A stretch of DNA of 64,000 nt from Paulownia fortunei. Lineage: Eukaryota; Streptophyta; Magnoliopsida; Lamiales; Paulowniaceae. Location of the stretch: the NCBI GenBank assembly GCA_019321725.1, contig CM033106.1, positions 21,574,965 to 21,638,964 on the forward strand. The letters are read 5' to 3'. The position numbers and the translations under genes are program-made. Shown piece after piece: positions 49,282 to 60,579 of this stretch; position 1 is the first letter of the stretch; each line of letters begins with the position of its first letter. Below the pieces are notes generated by a model. The model saw only the letters and a list, made by a program, of their open reading frames with translations, made no database searches and was not told where the DNA came from.

Positions 49282-49754
49282 TGGTACATGATTAACTTGG
49301 CTTGCTTGATTCTTCCAAAACTAATGCCCCATATGATTGTTCCTTTTGTTAGGGCAAATAGCCGCCCTATGACCCTGTTGACCACACTCAAAGCATCCTC
49401 CGGCATACCACGTATAGTCACTCTCACCATGTGGTCGCCCACATCAAGGGAATAGATTATTTTGCCTCTTGTTAGGGCAAAACGCAGTACGATGGCCATG
49501 CTGACCACACTCGTAACAAGCTCTATTCCTCTTAGGGCAATTTCCATCTGTATGAATCATTCTGCACCTTCCACACAAATTTCCTCCTATTTATTGCTCT
49601 CCTGATTACTTTTGTTTGAAGCTTTCCTTCCTAGGTTGCTTGTTAGGGACTTGGTTTCCTTGGAAATTAGTAGGTCTCTCTCTTTTGGCTTCTTTCGGTT
49701 GTTGGTCTCCCAAATCCAATTCAACATCAAGAGCCTTATTGACAATCATTGTGT
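49278..49754 (-). pseudogene. Gag C-terminus of chromovirus I, truncated
   Basis: Reading down from about 49740: a lysine/proline-rich tail, then CGRCRMIHTDGNCPKRNRAC and CYECGQHGHRTAFCPNKRQ, zinc-knuckle motifs, with further similar CX2C repeats toward 49300 in shifted frames. The gag core and its N-terminus are missing; the sequence changes strand and element at about 49754. Confidence 0.75.
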
Positions 49755-50575
49755 AGAAAAGGTTTTAATTAAGTACGAATAAAAAAACTTTGTACTTAAT
49801 TAGGAGAAATATCATTTCATGGTAACAATTGGTATTGTTCTTGGACACATTTTTTCATCAAAATATAATGAAGTAGAAAATTCTAAAATTGAGTTAATTA
49901 TTGATTTGCCAATGCCAAAGTCTGTGAAGGATGTAAGATCATTTTTAGGACATGCTGGGTTTTATAAAAGATTTATCAAATATTTTAGTATAATATCTAA
50001 ACCTTTGTGTAATTTTCTAACAAAAGACATTATAGAATAGGCTGAAAATTGTGAAAACACTTTTGCTAAGGTTAAAAGCATGCTTACGTCTACTCCAACC
50101 ATGCAGCCTCAAGATTGGACTTTACCTTTTGAAATAATGCGTGATGCCAGTGACTATGTTGTTGGAGCTATCTTAGGACAAAGAAAATATAAGAAACCAT
50201 ATGTTATTTACTATGTAAGTAAAATCTTAAATAGTGCTCAATTGAATTATTCAACAACTGAAAAGGAATTACTTGTTGTAGTTTTTTGCATTGGACAAAT
50301 TTAAATTTTATCTTGTTGCCTCACCAGTTGTTGTTTTCAGTGATCCTACAACTTTGAAATATCTTTTGTCAAAAAAGAATGCCAAACCTAAACTGATTAG
50401 GTGGATTCTCATATTCCAGGAATTCAACATTATGATTCGAAATAAGAAAGGGGTAGAAAATGTGGTAGCTGGTCATTTGTCGAGACTTGTTTGTGGTGGC
50501 TCATTTCAAACCACACCCATTAATGACACTTTCCCTGATGAACAACTATTTATTGTTTCTATTTTATTTTGCTGA
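49755..50575 (+). pseudogene. Reverse transcriptase (C-terminal) and RNase H of the split Athila-like element
   Basis: KYHFMVTIGIVLGHIFSSKY marks the RT palm end; the part before it, with both catalytic aspartate motifs, is absent. DVRSFLGHAGFYKRFIKYFS is the connection block. RNase H follows with LPFEIMRDASDYVVGAILGQ (first aspartate) and NYSTTEKELLVVVF (glutamate). After a frameshift at about 50290 come FSDPTTLKYLLSKKNAKPK and GVENVVAGHLSRL. Confidence 0.85.
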
Positions 50576-50599
50576 CATTGTTAATTTTCTTATGACAGG

Positions 50600-51790
50600 A
50601 AAGATGCAATCGCATTGTAACTCCCAAGATAAAAAGAAGTTTTTGATTAAGGTGAAAAACTTTTATTGTGATGATCCATACCTATTCAAATATTATCCTA
50701 ATCAAATCTTTTGAAGATACATGCCTGATAATAAGATAGATAATATTGTTAAATTTTGTTATTCAAAAGCATGTGGTGGTCACTTTTCGGTAAAAAAATT
50801 TGTTGCAAAGATCTGACAATGTGGATTTTGTTAGGCTACTTTTTTCAAAGACACCTACACTTTCTGCAAAAATTGTAAAAATTGTCAAAAGTTAGGATCT
50901 ATTTTAAAGTGAAACATGATGCCCCTACACCTTATCCTAGTGGTTGAAATCTTTAACTGTTGGGGTATTGACTTCATGTGACTATTTCCATTATCATTTT
51001 ATTTTATTTACATATTGTTCATCATAGATTATATCTCAAAATAGATCGAGTCAATTGTCTGTGAAAATAATGATCACAAAATAGTGATAAATTTTTGAAA
51101 GAAAATATTTTAAGTCGATTTGAAATTCCTCGATCCATTATCAGTTATGGGGGAAAATATTTTTGTAGCAAAGTTTTTAAAACTTTAATGAGGAAATATG
51201 GAATCATACATAAAGTTGCAACCCCTTATCACCCTCAAACAAACGGATAAGTTGAACTTGTAAATAGGGAGATAAAATAAATTTTGGAAAAAACAGTTAG
51301 CCTAAATCGTAAAGATTTGTCTATTAGACTTACCGATACACTTTGAGCATATAAAACTATTTTCAAAACATCATTAGGCATTTCTCCTTATAGGATAGTT
51401 TATGAAAAACCTTATCATGTACTTGTTGAACTTGAACATAAAGTTTATTGGGCTATCAAAATGTTTAACTTCAACCTTGATAAAGTTTCAAAATTGCACA
51501 AATTGTAAATCAATGAACTTCAATGCATATGAGAATTCTAAAATTCATAAAGCAAGAGTCAAAGATTTTCATGATAATAAAATTTCAAAAGAAATATTTG
51601 AGGTTCGTAAAAAGGCTTTGTTTATTCTCGATTGCATTTATTTCCTAGAAAATTGAGATCAATGTGGAGTGGTCCTTTTGTTGTAAAGAGGTATATCCTT
51701 ATGGGGCGATTGATATTGAGAATCCTAGAAGCGGTAACATATTCAAAGTAATGGACAAAGACTCAAACCATTTCTAAAGAATCAATTTTT
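50600..51790 (+). pseudogene. Integrase of the split Athila-like element
   Basis: Strongly decayed. SKACGGHFSVKKFVAK (about 50765) is the zinc-binding start, and a GVDFM-like block lies near 50960. HKVATPYHPQTNG-like residues (about 51215), KTIFKTSLGISPYRIVYEK-like residues (about 51355-51405) and the frame 51402-51656 with NAYENSKIHKARVKDFHDNK follow the Athila integrase order. WSGPFVVKR and IFKVMDKDSN at about 51670-51760 are the usual end. At least eight interruptions. Confidence 0.75.
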
Positions 51791-52019
51791 ACAAGAAGAA
51801 ATTCTTTTTTTATAACCCTTGTTATGATTAGTGTGTGTATATGTACTTATTTTCTCTAACTTTATTTATTTTGTAGGCTTTTTTTTTCTTTTTCAATTAA
51901 GTGGCGGATAATGGTACTCCGTGGCTATTAAAGTCGAACTTATTAATTTTTCAAACAACTAAAATCTTTGTACAAAGTTTCTCTCTTTTTCTCATTTTTT
52001 TTCTTATTCTTTTCAAAAT
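51791..52019 (+). other. Post-pol region of the split Athila-like element
   Basis: T-rich with GGCGGATAATGGTACTCCGTGG, resembling the linker after pol in Athila-type elements. No gene. Confidence 0.4.
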
Positions 52020-52625
52020 GGATGACATTCTTCCAACTCTCAAGAAGTAATTTTCTTTTCTCCCTAAAAATACAATTTTAAAAATTTATAAAACCAGGAT
52101 TGAAAGATTAAGGATGCTTATGCACAAGAATATCCTAGGGGACATACGATGGTTAATTGAAGCAAATGTAAGAGTAGCAGGTGAGTTTTCATGCGAGTCT
52201 TCAAACTTGCTTACTAGATACATGCCTGATTTTGGTAAAAATACATATTCAAAAAATCGAAAAGCAAAAAAATACAAGTTGTGGGTCAGTCCATAAACTT
52301 GCTCGTTGGACTTGCAACACAAAGTATCATTCCTTAGGAATGGTTTCTAAAAAGTTAGAAGATAAAATTTAATTCATTATGGATGGACTGAGTAAGGAGT
52401 CTTTAGATGACATTATATTGACTCTTGAGATGCATTTATGTGGATTAGTACATCGTGCAATTCTTAATTTATGGAATTACTTTCGGGATAAATATAAGTA
52501 TTATAGTCTTGGAAATCTAACATTAAAAGACCTTATTTGCTAGTTTATAAGAAAATTGGATGAGAAGCATATCCTCACCCATAGAGGGCGTTTAAATTAT
52601 TACTGGACGTAAAACTAAATGAAGA
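52020..52625 (+). pseudogene. Unidentified coding relic downstream of Athila integrase
   Basis: The frame 52114-52296 (KTRIERLRMLMHKNILGDIR, then WLIEANVRVAGEFSCESSNL, then LTRYMPDFGKNTYSKNRKAK) joins an upstream piece in the same style from 52020. A second segment at 52378-52610 reads MDGLSKESLDDIILTLEMHL and LGNLTLKDLIC with one stop. Amino-acid use looks protein-like, not random. I do not recognise the family. Position suggests an extra ORF of the Athila-like element or a captured host sequence. Confidence 0.4.
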
Positions 52626-52842
52626 TGTAACTCATAATTACAACTACATATATATTTACGTGTAAGTAGATAATTTTTAAATTTTATGTGTCCTTATTTT
52701 TAACCTTTCTGAAAAAAGAAAACGACATGCAATAAATGCATTCTCTATTCACATCTCAAAAAATAGCACCGTACTCACTCCATTTTTGCACAACTCACTT
52801 TAAAAAATAATAGTAATAATAATAAAAGTCTCTTCCACTCAC
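52626..52842. other. Spacer before the LOG pseudogene
   Basis: AT-rich, with (AAT)n-like TAATAGTAATAATAATAAAA at about 52806-52826. May include 5'-UTR of the LOG transcript; no proof. Confidence 0.3.
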
Positions 52843-53650
52843 AAGTTCAACTATATTTGTGTCTTTTGTGGATTCAATCTAGGAAAAAATGGTGAGTTTA
52901 TAAGGGCAACCAATAACTTTGGTAGAATTTTAGTAGAAAGAAAAATTCATTTAGTGTATGGGGAGGCGGTTTGGGGTAATGGGGAGTGTTGCTACTTCTG
53001 CTCATGTAGGAGGAGTAAAAGTTTTAAGAATTATCCCAAAATATTTAACAGTACAGAATAATACAGGTATGATTATCAGAGATAAGCTAAAAGTGCCACA
53101 TATTCAGGATAGAATGTCTAACATATTAAAGAATGCAAATCTATTCATCACCCTACCTGGTGGTTTTGATACACTGTAGGAGTTATTCCAAGTTATCTCT
53201 TGGACACAACTCAACATTCACTGTAAACCTGTAGGTATTCTTAATATTAATGATTTATATGATGGTTTGCTATTTTTTGTAGATCATGATGTGAAAAAAA
53301 GTTTAAAGAATGCAAATCTATTCATCACCCTACCTGGTGGTTTTGATACACTGTAGGAGTTATTCCAAGTTATCTCTTGGACACAACTCAACATTCACTG
53401 GAAACCTGTAGGTATTCTTAATATTAATGATTTATATGATGGTTTGCTATCTTTTGTAGATCATGATGTGAAAAAAAGTTTTATTTCACCGTCTGCAAGA
53501 CGAATCCTCATTTCTACTCCAACACCTGACCAACTGATTGATCAACTTCTAGCATATGTGTCAGGACCTGATCTAGCCTTGGCCTGTATGGATTGGTCCA
53601 ACAAGGATAGTGGTCGAAAATATAAAATGAATTTGACTCTCAACCTATGA
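52843..53650 (+). pseudogene. LONELY GUY (LOG)-like cytokinin phosphoribohydrolase retropseudogene
   Basis: In the family, LOG enzymes release active cytokinin bases from their riboside 5'-monophosphates in the cytosol. Here KFNYICVFCG opens at 52843, LVERKIHLVYG follows, then from 52958 FGVMGSVATSAHVGGVKVLR, ITLPGGFDTL-stop-ELFQVISW, HCKPVGILNINDLYDGL, and FISPSARRILISTPTPDQLI. The end is WSNKDSGRKYKMNLTLNL. Two 1-nt losses near 52955-52980 shift the frame in the glycine-rich nucleotide site. The signature PGGxGTxxE has aspartate for the second glycine, with a TAG inside it. A 177-bp in-frame duplication (53126-53302 and 53303-53479) repeats the active-site region. Without it about 210 codons remain, the usual length. 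Plant LOG genes have several introns; none is visible, so this is a processed copy. It lies within Athila-derived sequence. No poly(A) was seen. Confidence 0.85.
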
Positions 53651-54026
53651 AATTAACATTAATAGTTTGAACTAATAGTGTGTTTTGTGTTTTGTCTTAC
53701 CAAAATATGCCTCGAAATTTCATAGGTTAACTTGAAAACAAAATGGTCAATTTTGTGACTACCATCTTATGCTCAATTTTAGTTTGAATATTTGTCCTAA
53801 ATCATTTAAGCCATTTCCCTGAGTGTTTTAACTGTTTTCCAACTCCATGAGTGAACACCTTACCAACTTAAATGATAAATATTTACCTATGAGAATATGG
53901 AGTTGAGGTTTTCTCATGATTGATTTTGAAGTTATATATATCTTGATCTGTGGAATAAAAGGTTGACTTAGTGCATATACGCACAACATCTTTTGAAAAT
54001 TCTAAAAAAAAATATCTCAATAGCAT
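53651..54026 (+). other. Athila-like 3' non-coding tail
   Basis: AAATCATTTAAGCCATTTCC at about 53800 resembles AAATCATTTAGGCCATC at 2583 in the 3' region of the first Athila-like element. This suggests the LOG pseudogene is flanked by retroelement on both sides. No gene. Confidence 0.4.
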
Positions 54027-54054
54027 CTGTTGTCACAACCTCCCAACAATATAA

Positions 54055-54109
<55 letters not shown>

Positions 54110-57100
54110 TATAAACAACATGTGCAACATAATTTGTGCACGCATGCATGTGTATAACTTTTTTTTACTCAATTCAACAAAATATTGATAAAAGTAAAGT
54201 GTTTTCATATCCTGTAAAACTATATATACATAGGTAGTTATTAAACATTAACCAAGCCTATCAAAACGATCACAAACCCAAACACTCTATCACAAAAGGA
54301 GTTTTGAAAGTGATATACATGATAAAGTCACTAATATAATACAATAACTGTAAAATTAAAAACACAGCCCACAAAATAGCCCAACAGGTCGTCATCCAAG
54401 TACATTGATCTTTGAAAGCCTGTAGGAGCTCCACTGCCAGCCAGTAAACCAGAGGTCTCAAGTCTCACCATGTTCACCAACAATGCATGAACTACATGAG
54501 CTAATGCTCAATAAGTAAAAATCATGCATGACAAGAGTATGATATAAAATCTCATGCAACTCAACTTTAAGATATGATGCTATAAATGTGTCAAATTGAG
54601 TACTCATAAATCAAAGAGTTTTTATTAAAATCACTTCATTTATTGGGTCCTTGGCCCACCTACTATGCACCGGATAAAGCTCTGAATAATATCAATAATC
54701 ATGTGGCCATAAACGAATGACTCAGTCCAAGGGCCATCTCTTGGGATCACCAGAGGTTCACCCCTTGTCTTCTCCTATGATCTTCCAGAAGTCTTCCCAC
54801 TGGCGGAGTCAATAAGGGCACAGTCAAGTGGTCCACTCTCTCGTGACCACCAGAGGCACACCCCCTGTCAACCCCTCTGATCCTTCGAGAAGTAACACTG
54901 AAGGAGCCCTAAAATATCATATAAGCACACCTCGCATGCCTTGGTACACTAGTAGTGGCCAACCAAAATATTTTCTTTTTGAAAACCATGTCTCAAATCA
55001 TATCGTGCATGCAAGAACCTTCACTATACTCCTATGCCATACATGCACATGTTAATGCTCATGAATCGTATGTTCAATATGAAATGCAAGTCATCTTGCT
55101 CTCAACATGTTTCAAGAATCATAAGACTCTTAGTCAAATTTAATATCATCAACACATTAGGTATACATGCTTCAAGACATATTATGTTCTTGCATTGTAG
55201 GTGAAAATGGATCTTTACTTACCTTTCACTTGGTTGGTAGCTTAGTCTAGATTTGTTTATTGTTCCCCTCCAATCTTAGATGTAAAATAGATTTTAATAT
55301 TACCCAACATCAAGCACCATTCCCAATTTGGTAAGTTGAAAGTATAAAATATCATCCTAAGACCTTAAACATCAAGCTATCTAGGTTTTACAAACTAGAA
55401 CCCAATCTAGTCCTCCAATACCTTAATTTCTCATCTTAGTTACATGTAAACATCATATAATTGAAGTATTATAACTCTAATATCATGTACCTAATTGTTA
55501 ACACTCAATAGCAACATGTCTAGGTTGAAATATGCTAAGTTATCAAATGGGACAGATTCACATTTTCATATTTACTTGCTGTCCAATTTAGTTGCATGAT
55601 AATTTTGACATCCCTAAACATATCCAGTCACTCCCAAATTTTTACCACACTTAGATAACATGTATATAATTGTAACCATGTCATAGAATTTCTAAAACTC
55701 ATGGATATAGCTTCCCAAGTTTAGCTCTCTTCTCAATATACTGAAATAGATTGTTATTCTACTGTGATAGTTTTGTACACTTCATGACATTAATGGTTTT
55801 GGCATCCTTAAATACATTCAATCACTCCCAATTTTCACCATACTTAAATAACACATATAAAGAGACAACCAGGTTAAGTACTACCAAAACTAATGGATTT
55901 ATTGATGTAAAACAGCACCATTCACATAGGACAGAATCTGAATTTCAAAGAAGACAGTTTTGAGCACCTCTTTAATTATCACATTATATTACAATTTGTA
56001 ACCTCTCTAAACTTACATACATTACCTAGACTCATATATAAACACATATATGGTAAAATACACAGGTTTTAATCAAGTTATTATACATATATAAAGCATA
56101 AATATGAAAAATCAGCAAGTATATAGTTTCTGTCCCTAGTGATTTTTATTGTGATTTTGCAACTAAAAATCCTTCTTTTGTGAACTAAAAGACCACAAAT
56201 AACATCCTAACATGATTATAATAAATAATAGAAGCTTTAAAAATCATAAACCCTCAAACAATTCAACAACTTAAATAAAAAATATGAATTAAAGCTCACC
56301 TATGCACAGATTTTAGATTCAACTTGCTCCTCCTTACTTCCCTTTGCTTCCTTCACTTTTTTTTCTTTATTTGGAATTACTTGAGAGAAATTTATAACAT
56401 TCAATATGAAGGTTTTGGAAGTGAAATAGCTCAGAAAATAATTTTTGGTCGTGGCTCAAGGGTAGAAATGAAGAAAGGTTGAGGTGGAAGCTTGAGGTGG
56501 CAAAGCTTGAGATGGCAAGGTTGAGGTGTCAAGTTGTGGTTCAAACTTGATATTTTTCACACCTTATACATTCCTAATCTAGTGTTTCTTATCACTTATT
56601 TATCTATGTACAACCTACTTTAATCTCCATATGATCGGATAATACATTATGCCCTAATTTCTTAACTGTTAATTCGATCTCCAAACGGATCGACATCCGA
56701 TTCTTAAATGATTGTCTTGTTTTCATTTTCTAAAATCACATGCACATATGAACCTTGTATTATGACACTTAAATCACATTATATCATGTCCGATATCCCA
56801 AGTATGTTAACTATGGATGTATACCTTTAAAACACCTCGATTAAATTGAATCGAATCATATAAGCTTACTAGTGACACCTTTAACACTTCTAAAATTATA
56901 ACATACAACCTATGAATATCCATTATATTGATTAATCTATTCTTTATCTTATCTAAATATAGAATCACTTAATTAGATTTTAGGATCTCAACCACTAACA
57001 TCAAGTGATAGCATTAGAGGTATAATGATTAAGAATGCTATAAAAGATGCGACGTAGATGTTAATGCAAATTAGCATATAAGTAGCATGTAGCGCATGAA

Positions 57101-57141
57101 TCATATTGGCAAAGTGAGTAGTGTAAGGCTTGGGTATTACG
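54027..57141 (-). repeat. 3' LTR of chromovirus II (~3.1 kb)
   Basis: On the minus strand it starts at 57141 with CGTAATACCCAAGCC, after the purine tract AATAAGGAGGGGAAGA; the first base appears mutated from TG. It ends GGGAGGTTGTGACAACA at about 54027. It includes a long (TA)n tract at 54058-54100 near its end, and a block with two related repeats, ATCACCAGAGGTTCACCCC (54748) and ACCACCAGAGGCACACCCCC (54846). The small frames in it are not genes. Confidence 0.65.
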
Positions 57142-57209
57142 TCTTCCCCTCCTTATTAAAATTTCATCCTCGAAATTTACTTACCGAAATAGTTCTGGAT
57201 ACTTGACTT

Positions 57210-57479
57210 TCATATCATCTTCCCTTCCCAAGTAGCTTTTTCTGTTGATTGATTTCTCCATAATACTTTAACCAATGGGATTGTTTTATTTCTGAGTTGT
57301 TTTACTTCTCGTAAAAGAATCTCTACAGGTCTTTCTTCATAACTCAAATCTTTTTTCAGCTCTATATGTTCATTCTTCAGAATATGAGATGGATTTGCAA
57401 TATATTTTCTCAACATAGATACATGAAATACATTATGCACTTGATACATTGATCCTGGTAGGTCGAGTTTGTAAGCCAC
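57210..57479 (-). pseudogene. Chromodomain of chromovirus II
   Basis: YKLDLPGSMYQVHNVFHVSM, then LRKYIANPSHILKNE and ILLREVKQLRNKTIPLVKVL with WRNQSTEKATWE. The final part after TWE is replaced by a premature stop, so the last helix of the chromodomain is cut. Confidence 0.85.
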
Positions 57480-57533
57480 ATCCCCAATTCGTTCAATAAT
57501 ATGAAATGGACCAATATATCTAGGACTTAGCTT

Positions 57534-58585
57534 TTATTTCTTTCCAAATCGTATAATCCCCTTCATTGGAGATACCTTCAGAAAGACGTGATCTTCTACT
57601 GCAAATTCTAACATTCTTCTTCTTTGATCAACATAACTTTTCTGTCGGCTCTGGGCAGTCTGCATTCGTTGACGAATTTGTGCCACAACTTCTGTCATTT
57701 CTCGAATCATATTTGGGCCCAAAAACTTCTTTTCACCAACTTCATCCCAATGAACTGGAGATCTACATTTTCTACCATATAATGCTTCATAGGGGGCCAT
57801 TCCAATGGTGGACTAATAGCTGTTATTAAAGAGAATTCCACTAAAGGTAAAAATTTGCTCCATTGACCATGAAAATCTAATACACAAGCTCTAAGCATAT
57901 CTTCCAATGTTTGTATTGTCCGCTCTGATTGTCCATCAGTCTGAGGATGATATGCAGTACTGAAAGATAATTGTGTTCCCAATACCTTGTGTAAACTCTT
58001 CAAGAACATAGACAAAAACCTTGAATCTCTATTAGAAATAATAGATAGTGGTACCCCATGAAGTCTGACCACTTCCTGTATATATATTTGAGCATAATGG
58101 TCTATGGAATAAGTGGAACATATTGAAAGAAAGTGAGTAGATTTAGTTAACCTGTCAATGATAACCCAAATAGCATCGTGACCTTTAACTATTTTAGGTA
58201 ATCCCGATACGAAATCTATTGTAATTGTTTCCCATTTCCACTCTGGAATAAATAAAGGTTGCAAGGTTCTTGCTGGTCTTTGATTTTCTGCCTTTATTTG
58301 TTGACATATCAAACATTGTTCTATAAATTGAGTAACATCTCTTTTCATACTTGGCCACCAGTAATGCGTTATCAAATCTCTATACATTTTAGTAGCTCCT
58401 GGATGCACTGAATATGGTGTTGAATGTGCCTCTGCGAAAATATGTTCCCGAATGTTGTCTACATTAGGCACATATAACCTTTTTCGAAACCGCAAGATAC
58501 CATTCACTGACATATGAAAATCAGAAAACTTTTTTAAAGCCATATCTTTCATCATTTTATCAATCAAAGTCAGTTGGAGTGTCAA
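57534..58585 (-). pseudogene. Integrase of chromovirus II
   Basis: Open for most of its length (58585-57707). The zinc-binding block has HSTPYSVHPGATKMYRDL and CLICQQIKAENQ. The catalytic blocks are ITIDFVSGLPKIVKGHDAIW, SIISNRDSRFLSMFL (asparagine and aspartate exchanged relative to the usual SDRD) and HPQTDGQSERTIQTLEDML (glutamate intact). A frameshift at about 57790 moves APYEALYGRKCRSPVHWDEV to another frame. Confidence 0.85.
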
Positions 58586-58612
58586 AGCTGCAAATTTGGC
58601 CTCTACTGATCC

Positions 58613-59830
58613 CTATTGTACAATTTCTACATCCATTTTTTGTAGTTCAATTAACTCTGGTTTTTGAGTCAAAGCTAAAACTGCAGTATTTTGTGTTGAT
58701 TTCCTACTTAATGCATCAGCCACAACATTAGCCTTACCAGGATGATAGTTGATAACACAATCATAATCTTTTACTAACTCCAACCATCTTCGTTGTCGCA
58801 TATTTAACTCTTTTTGGGTGAAGAAATATTTTAAGCTCTTGTGATCAGTATATATCTCACATTGTTCACCATACAAATAAATTCTCCATATCTTAAGTGC
58901 AAACACCACCGCAGCAAGCTCTAAATCATGTGTGGGATAATTCTTTTCATACTCTTTAAGCTGTCTAGATGCATATGCAACTACTTTACCATTTTGCATC
59001 AATACACATCCCAACCCATTTTTTGAAGCATCACTATAAACTACAAAGCCTCCAGTACCCAATGGAATAGAAAGAATAGGAGCTGAAGTTAACCTCATCT
59101 TCAATTCTTGAAAACTTTTCTCACACATATCCGTCCATTTAAATATCACACATTTTCTGGTTAATTGTGTCAAATGAGAAGCTATCTTGGAGAATCCTTC
59201 AACAAATCTACAGTAATATCTAGCTAAACCCAGAAAATTTTGTACTTCTGAAGGATTAGTAGGTTGTAACCAACTATTCATAGCTTCTATTTCACTTGGA
59301 TCTACAGATATTCCTGCTCCAGATATTATATGTCCCAGAAATACCACTCGATCAATCCAAAATTCACATTTTTTAAATTTAGCATATAGTTGTTTCTCTT
59401 TCAAAATCTCTAAAATCATTCTTAGATGTTCACCATATTCTTCTTTTGTGCTAGAGTAAATCAGGATATTATCAACAAACACAATAACAAATCTATCAAG
59501 AAAATTTTTAAATACCCGATTCATCAAATTCATAAAAGCTGCTGGAGCATTTGTCAACCCAAATGGCATTACCAAAAATTCATAATGTCCATATCTCATG
59601 CTAAATGCTGTCTTGATGACATCATCCTCTTTTATTTTCAGTTGATGGTACCCAAATCACAGATCAATTTTTGAAAATATAGATGCACCTTGGAGCTGAT
59701 CAAATAAGTCTTCTATTCTAGGCAGAGGATACTTATTCTTAATTGTAACTTTATTTAAATCTCGGTAGTCTATACACAGTCGCATTGTACCATCCTTCTT
59801 ACACACAAATAGAACCGGTGCATCCCATGG
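58613..59830 (-). pseudogene. Reverse transcriptase and RNase H of chromovirus II
   Basis: The first RT blocks (about 59830-59650) are in broken frames. From 59599 the frame is open for 328 codons: [20 protein letters not shown], then [20 protein letters not shown], where the second aspartate of the catalytic pair is asparagine. [20 protein letters not shown] follows. RNase H has [34 protein letters not shown] and [17 protein letters not shown], with the expected acidic residues, and [18 protein letters not shown] at the end. Confidence 0.9.
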
Positions 59831-59875
59831 TGAAAAGCTAGGTATGATAAAACCTTTATCTAATAATTCTTGTAT

Positions 59876-60522
59876 TTATATCTTCAATTCTTTCAACTCA
59901 GCTGGTGCCATTCGGTATGGAGCTTTAGATATTGGATGTGTTCCTGGATTTAGTTCAATGACAAACTCTATCTCACAGTCTGGTGGTAATCCAGGAAGAT
60001 CATCAGGAAATACTTCTGGATATTCCCGAACAACTGGCACTTCACTGAGGATAGGATGGTGTTGTTCTTCAATGCTCATAACACTCGCCAAATATCCTTC
60101 ACAACCACTATCTAATAATCTTTGTGCTCTTAATGCTGATATAATTTGGAATTTAAAACTTTGTACAATTCTAATAAAGGTGAACGGTTCCTCACCAGGA
60201 GGTTTAAAAGTTACTGTCTTTCTCAGACAATCTATTGTAGCCCAATACTTTGACAACCAATCCATACCCAAAATCATATCATAGTCATCATGACCAATAC
60301 AATTAAATCAGCATAGAGTTCTCTATTTTCAATGGGAATAACACAATCTCTTAAAATATGGTTAGTTTGTTTTGAATCTCCAGAAGGGATTATCACATTG
60401 TAACTGACCTCAACAGTACCCAGCCTCTTCACATACTTAGTGGATATAAATGAGTGTGTAGCTCCAGAATCAAACAATACAAATGCTGGAGTACCAAAGA
60501 CAGAGAATTTACTTGTTACCAC
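59876..60522 (-). pseudogene. Protease of chromovirus II
   Basis: TPAFVLFDSGATHSFISTKY has an intact DSG box; the frame changes at about 60275 into MILGMDWLSKYWATIDCLRK. The downstream FPDDLPGLPPDCEIEFVIEL and [17 protein letters not shown] form the usual linker to RT. Confidence 0.85.
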
Positions 60523-60579
60523 TGATGGGTTCGCCTCAGTATCTTATCTAGTGATGGTAAAGACTCTACCTGACACTTT

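Larger units (their letters stand above)
43067..49754 (-). mobile_element. Chromovirus I (Tekay/Del-like Ty3/gypsy), nested
   Basis: Reading down from 49754: gag C-terminus with zinc knuckles, protease, RT, RNase H, integrase, chromodomain, polypurine tract and one LTR. It lies between the protease and RT of the Athila-like element on the opposite strand. The 5' LTR and most of gag are missing, so a deletion after insertion removed the 49.75-kb junction. The clade assignment rests on the chromodomain and integrase end. Confidence 0.85.
39119..54026 (+). mobile_element. Athila-like Ty3/gypsy element, split by a chromovirus
   Basis: Parts in order on the plus strand: 5' LTR (39119-40723), primer binding site, gag, protease, then the chromovirus (43067-49754, minus), then RT, RNase H, integrase and a long non-coding or relic tail with a LOG pseudogene in it. 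The RT resumes in mid-domain at 49755, so its N-terminal half was lost, together with the 5' LTR and gag start of the chromovirus. No 3' LTR is recognisable before the second chromovirus begins at 54027. Confidence 0.8.

Noticed and set aside
54017..54208. 63-codon minus-strand frame with Tyr-Ile repeats
   Set aside because: It is an (AT)n translation at the LTR end of chromovirus II.
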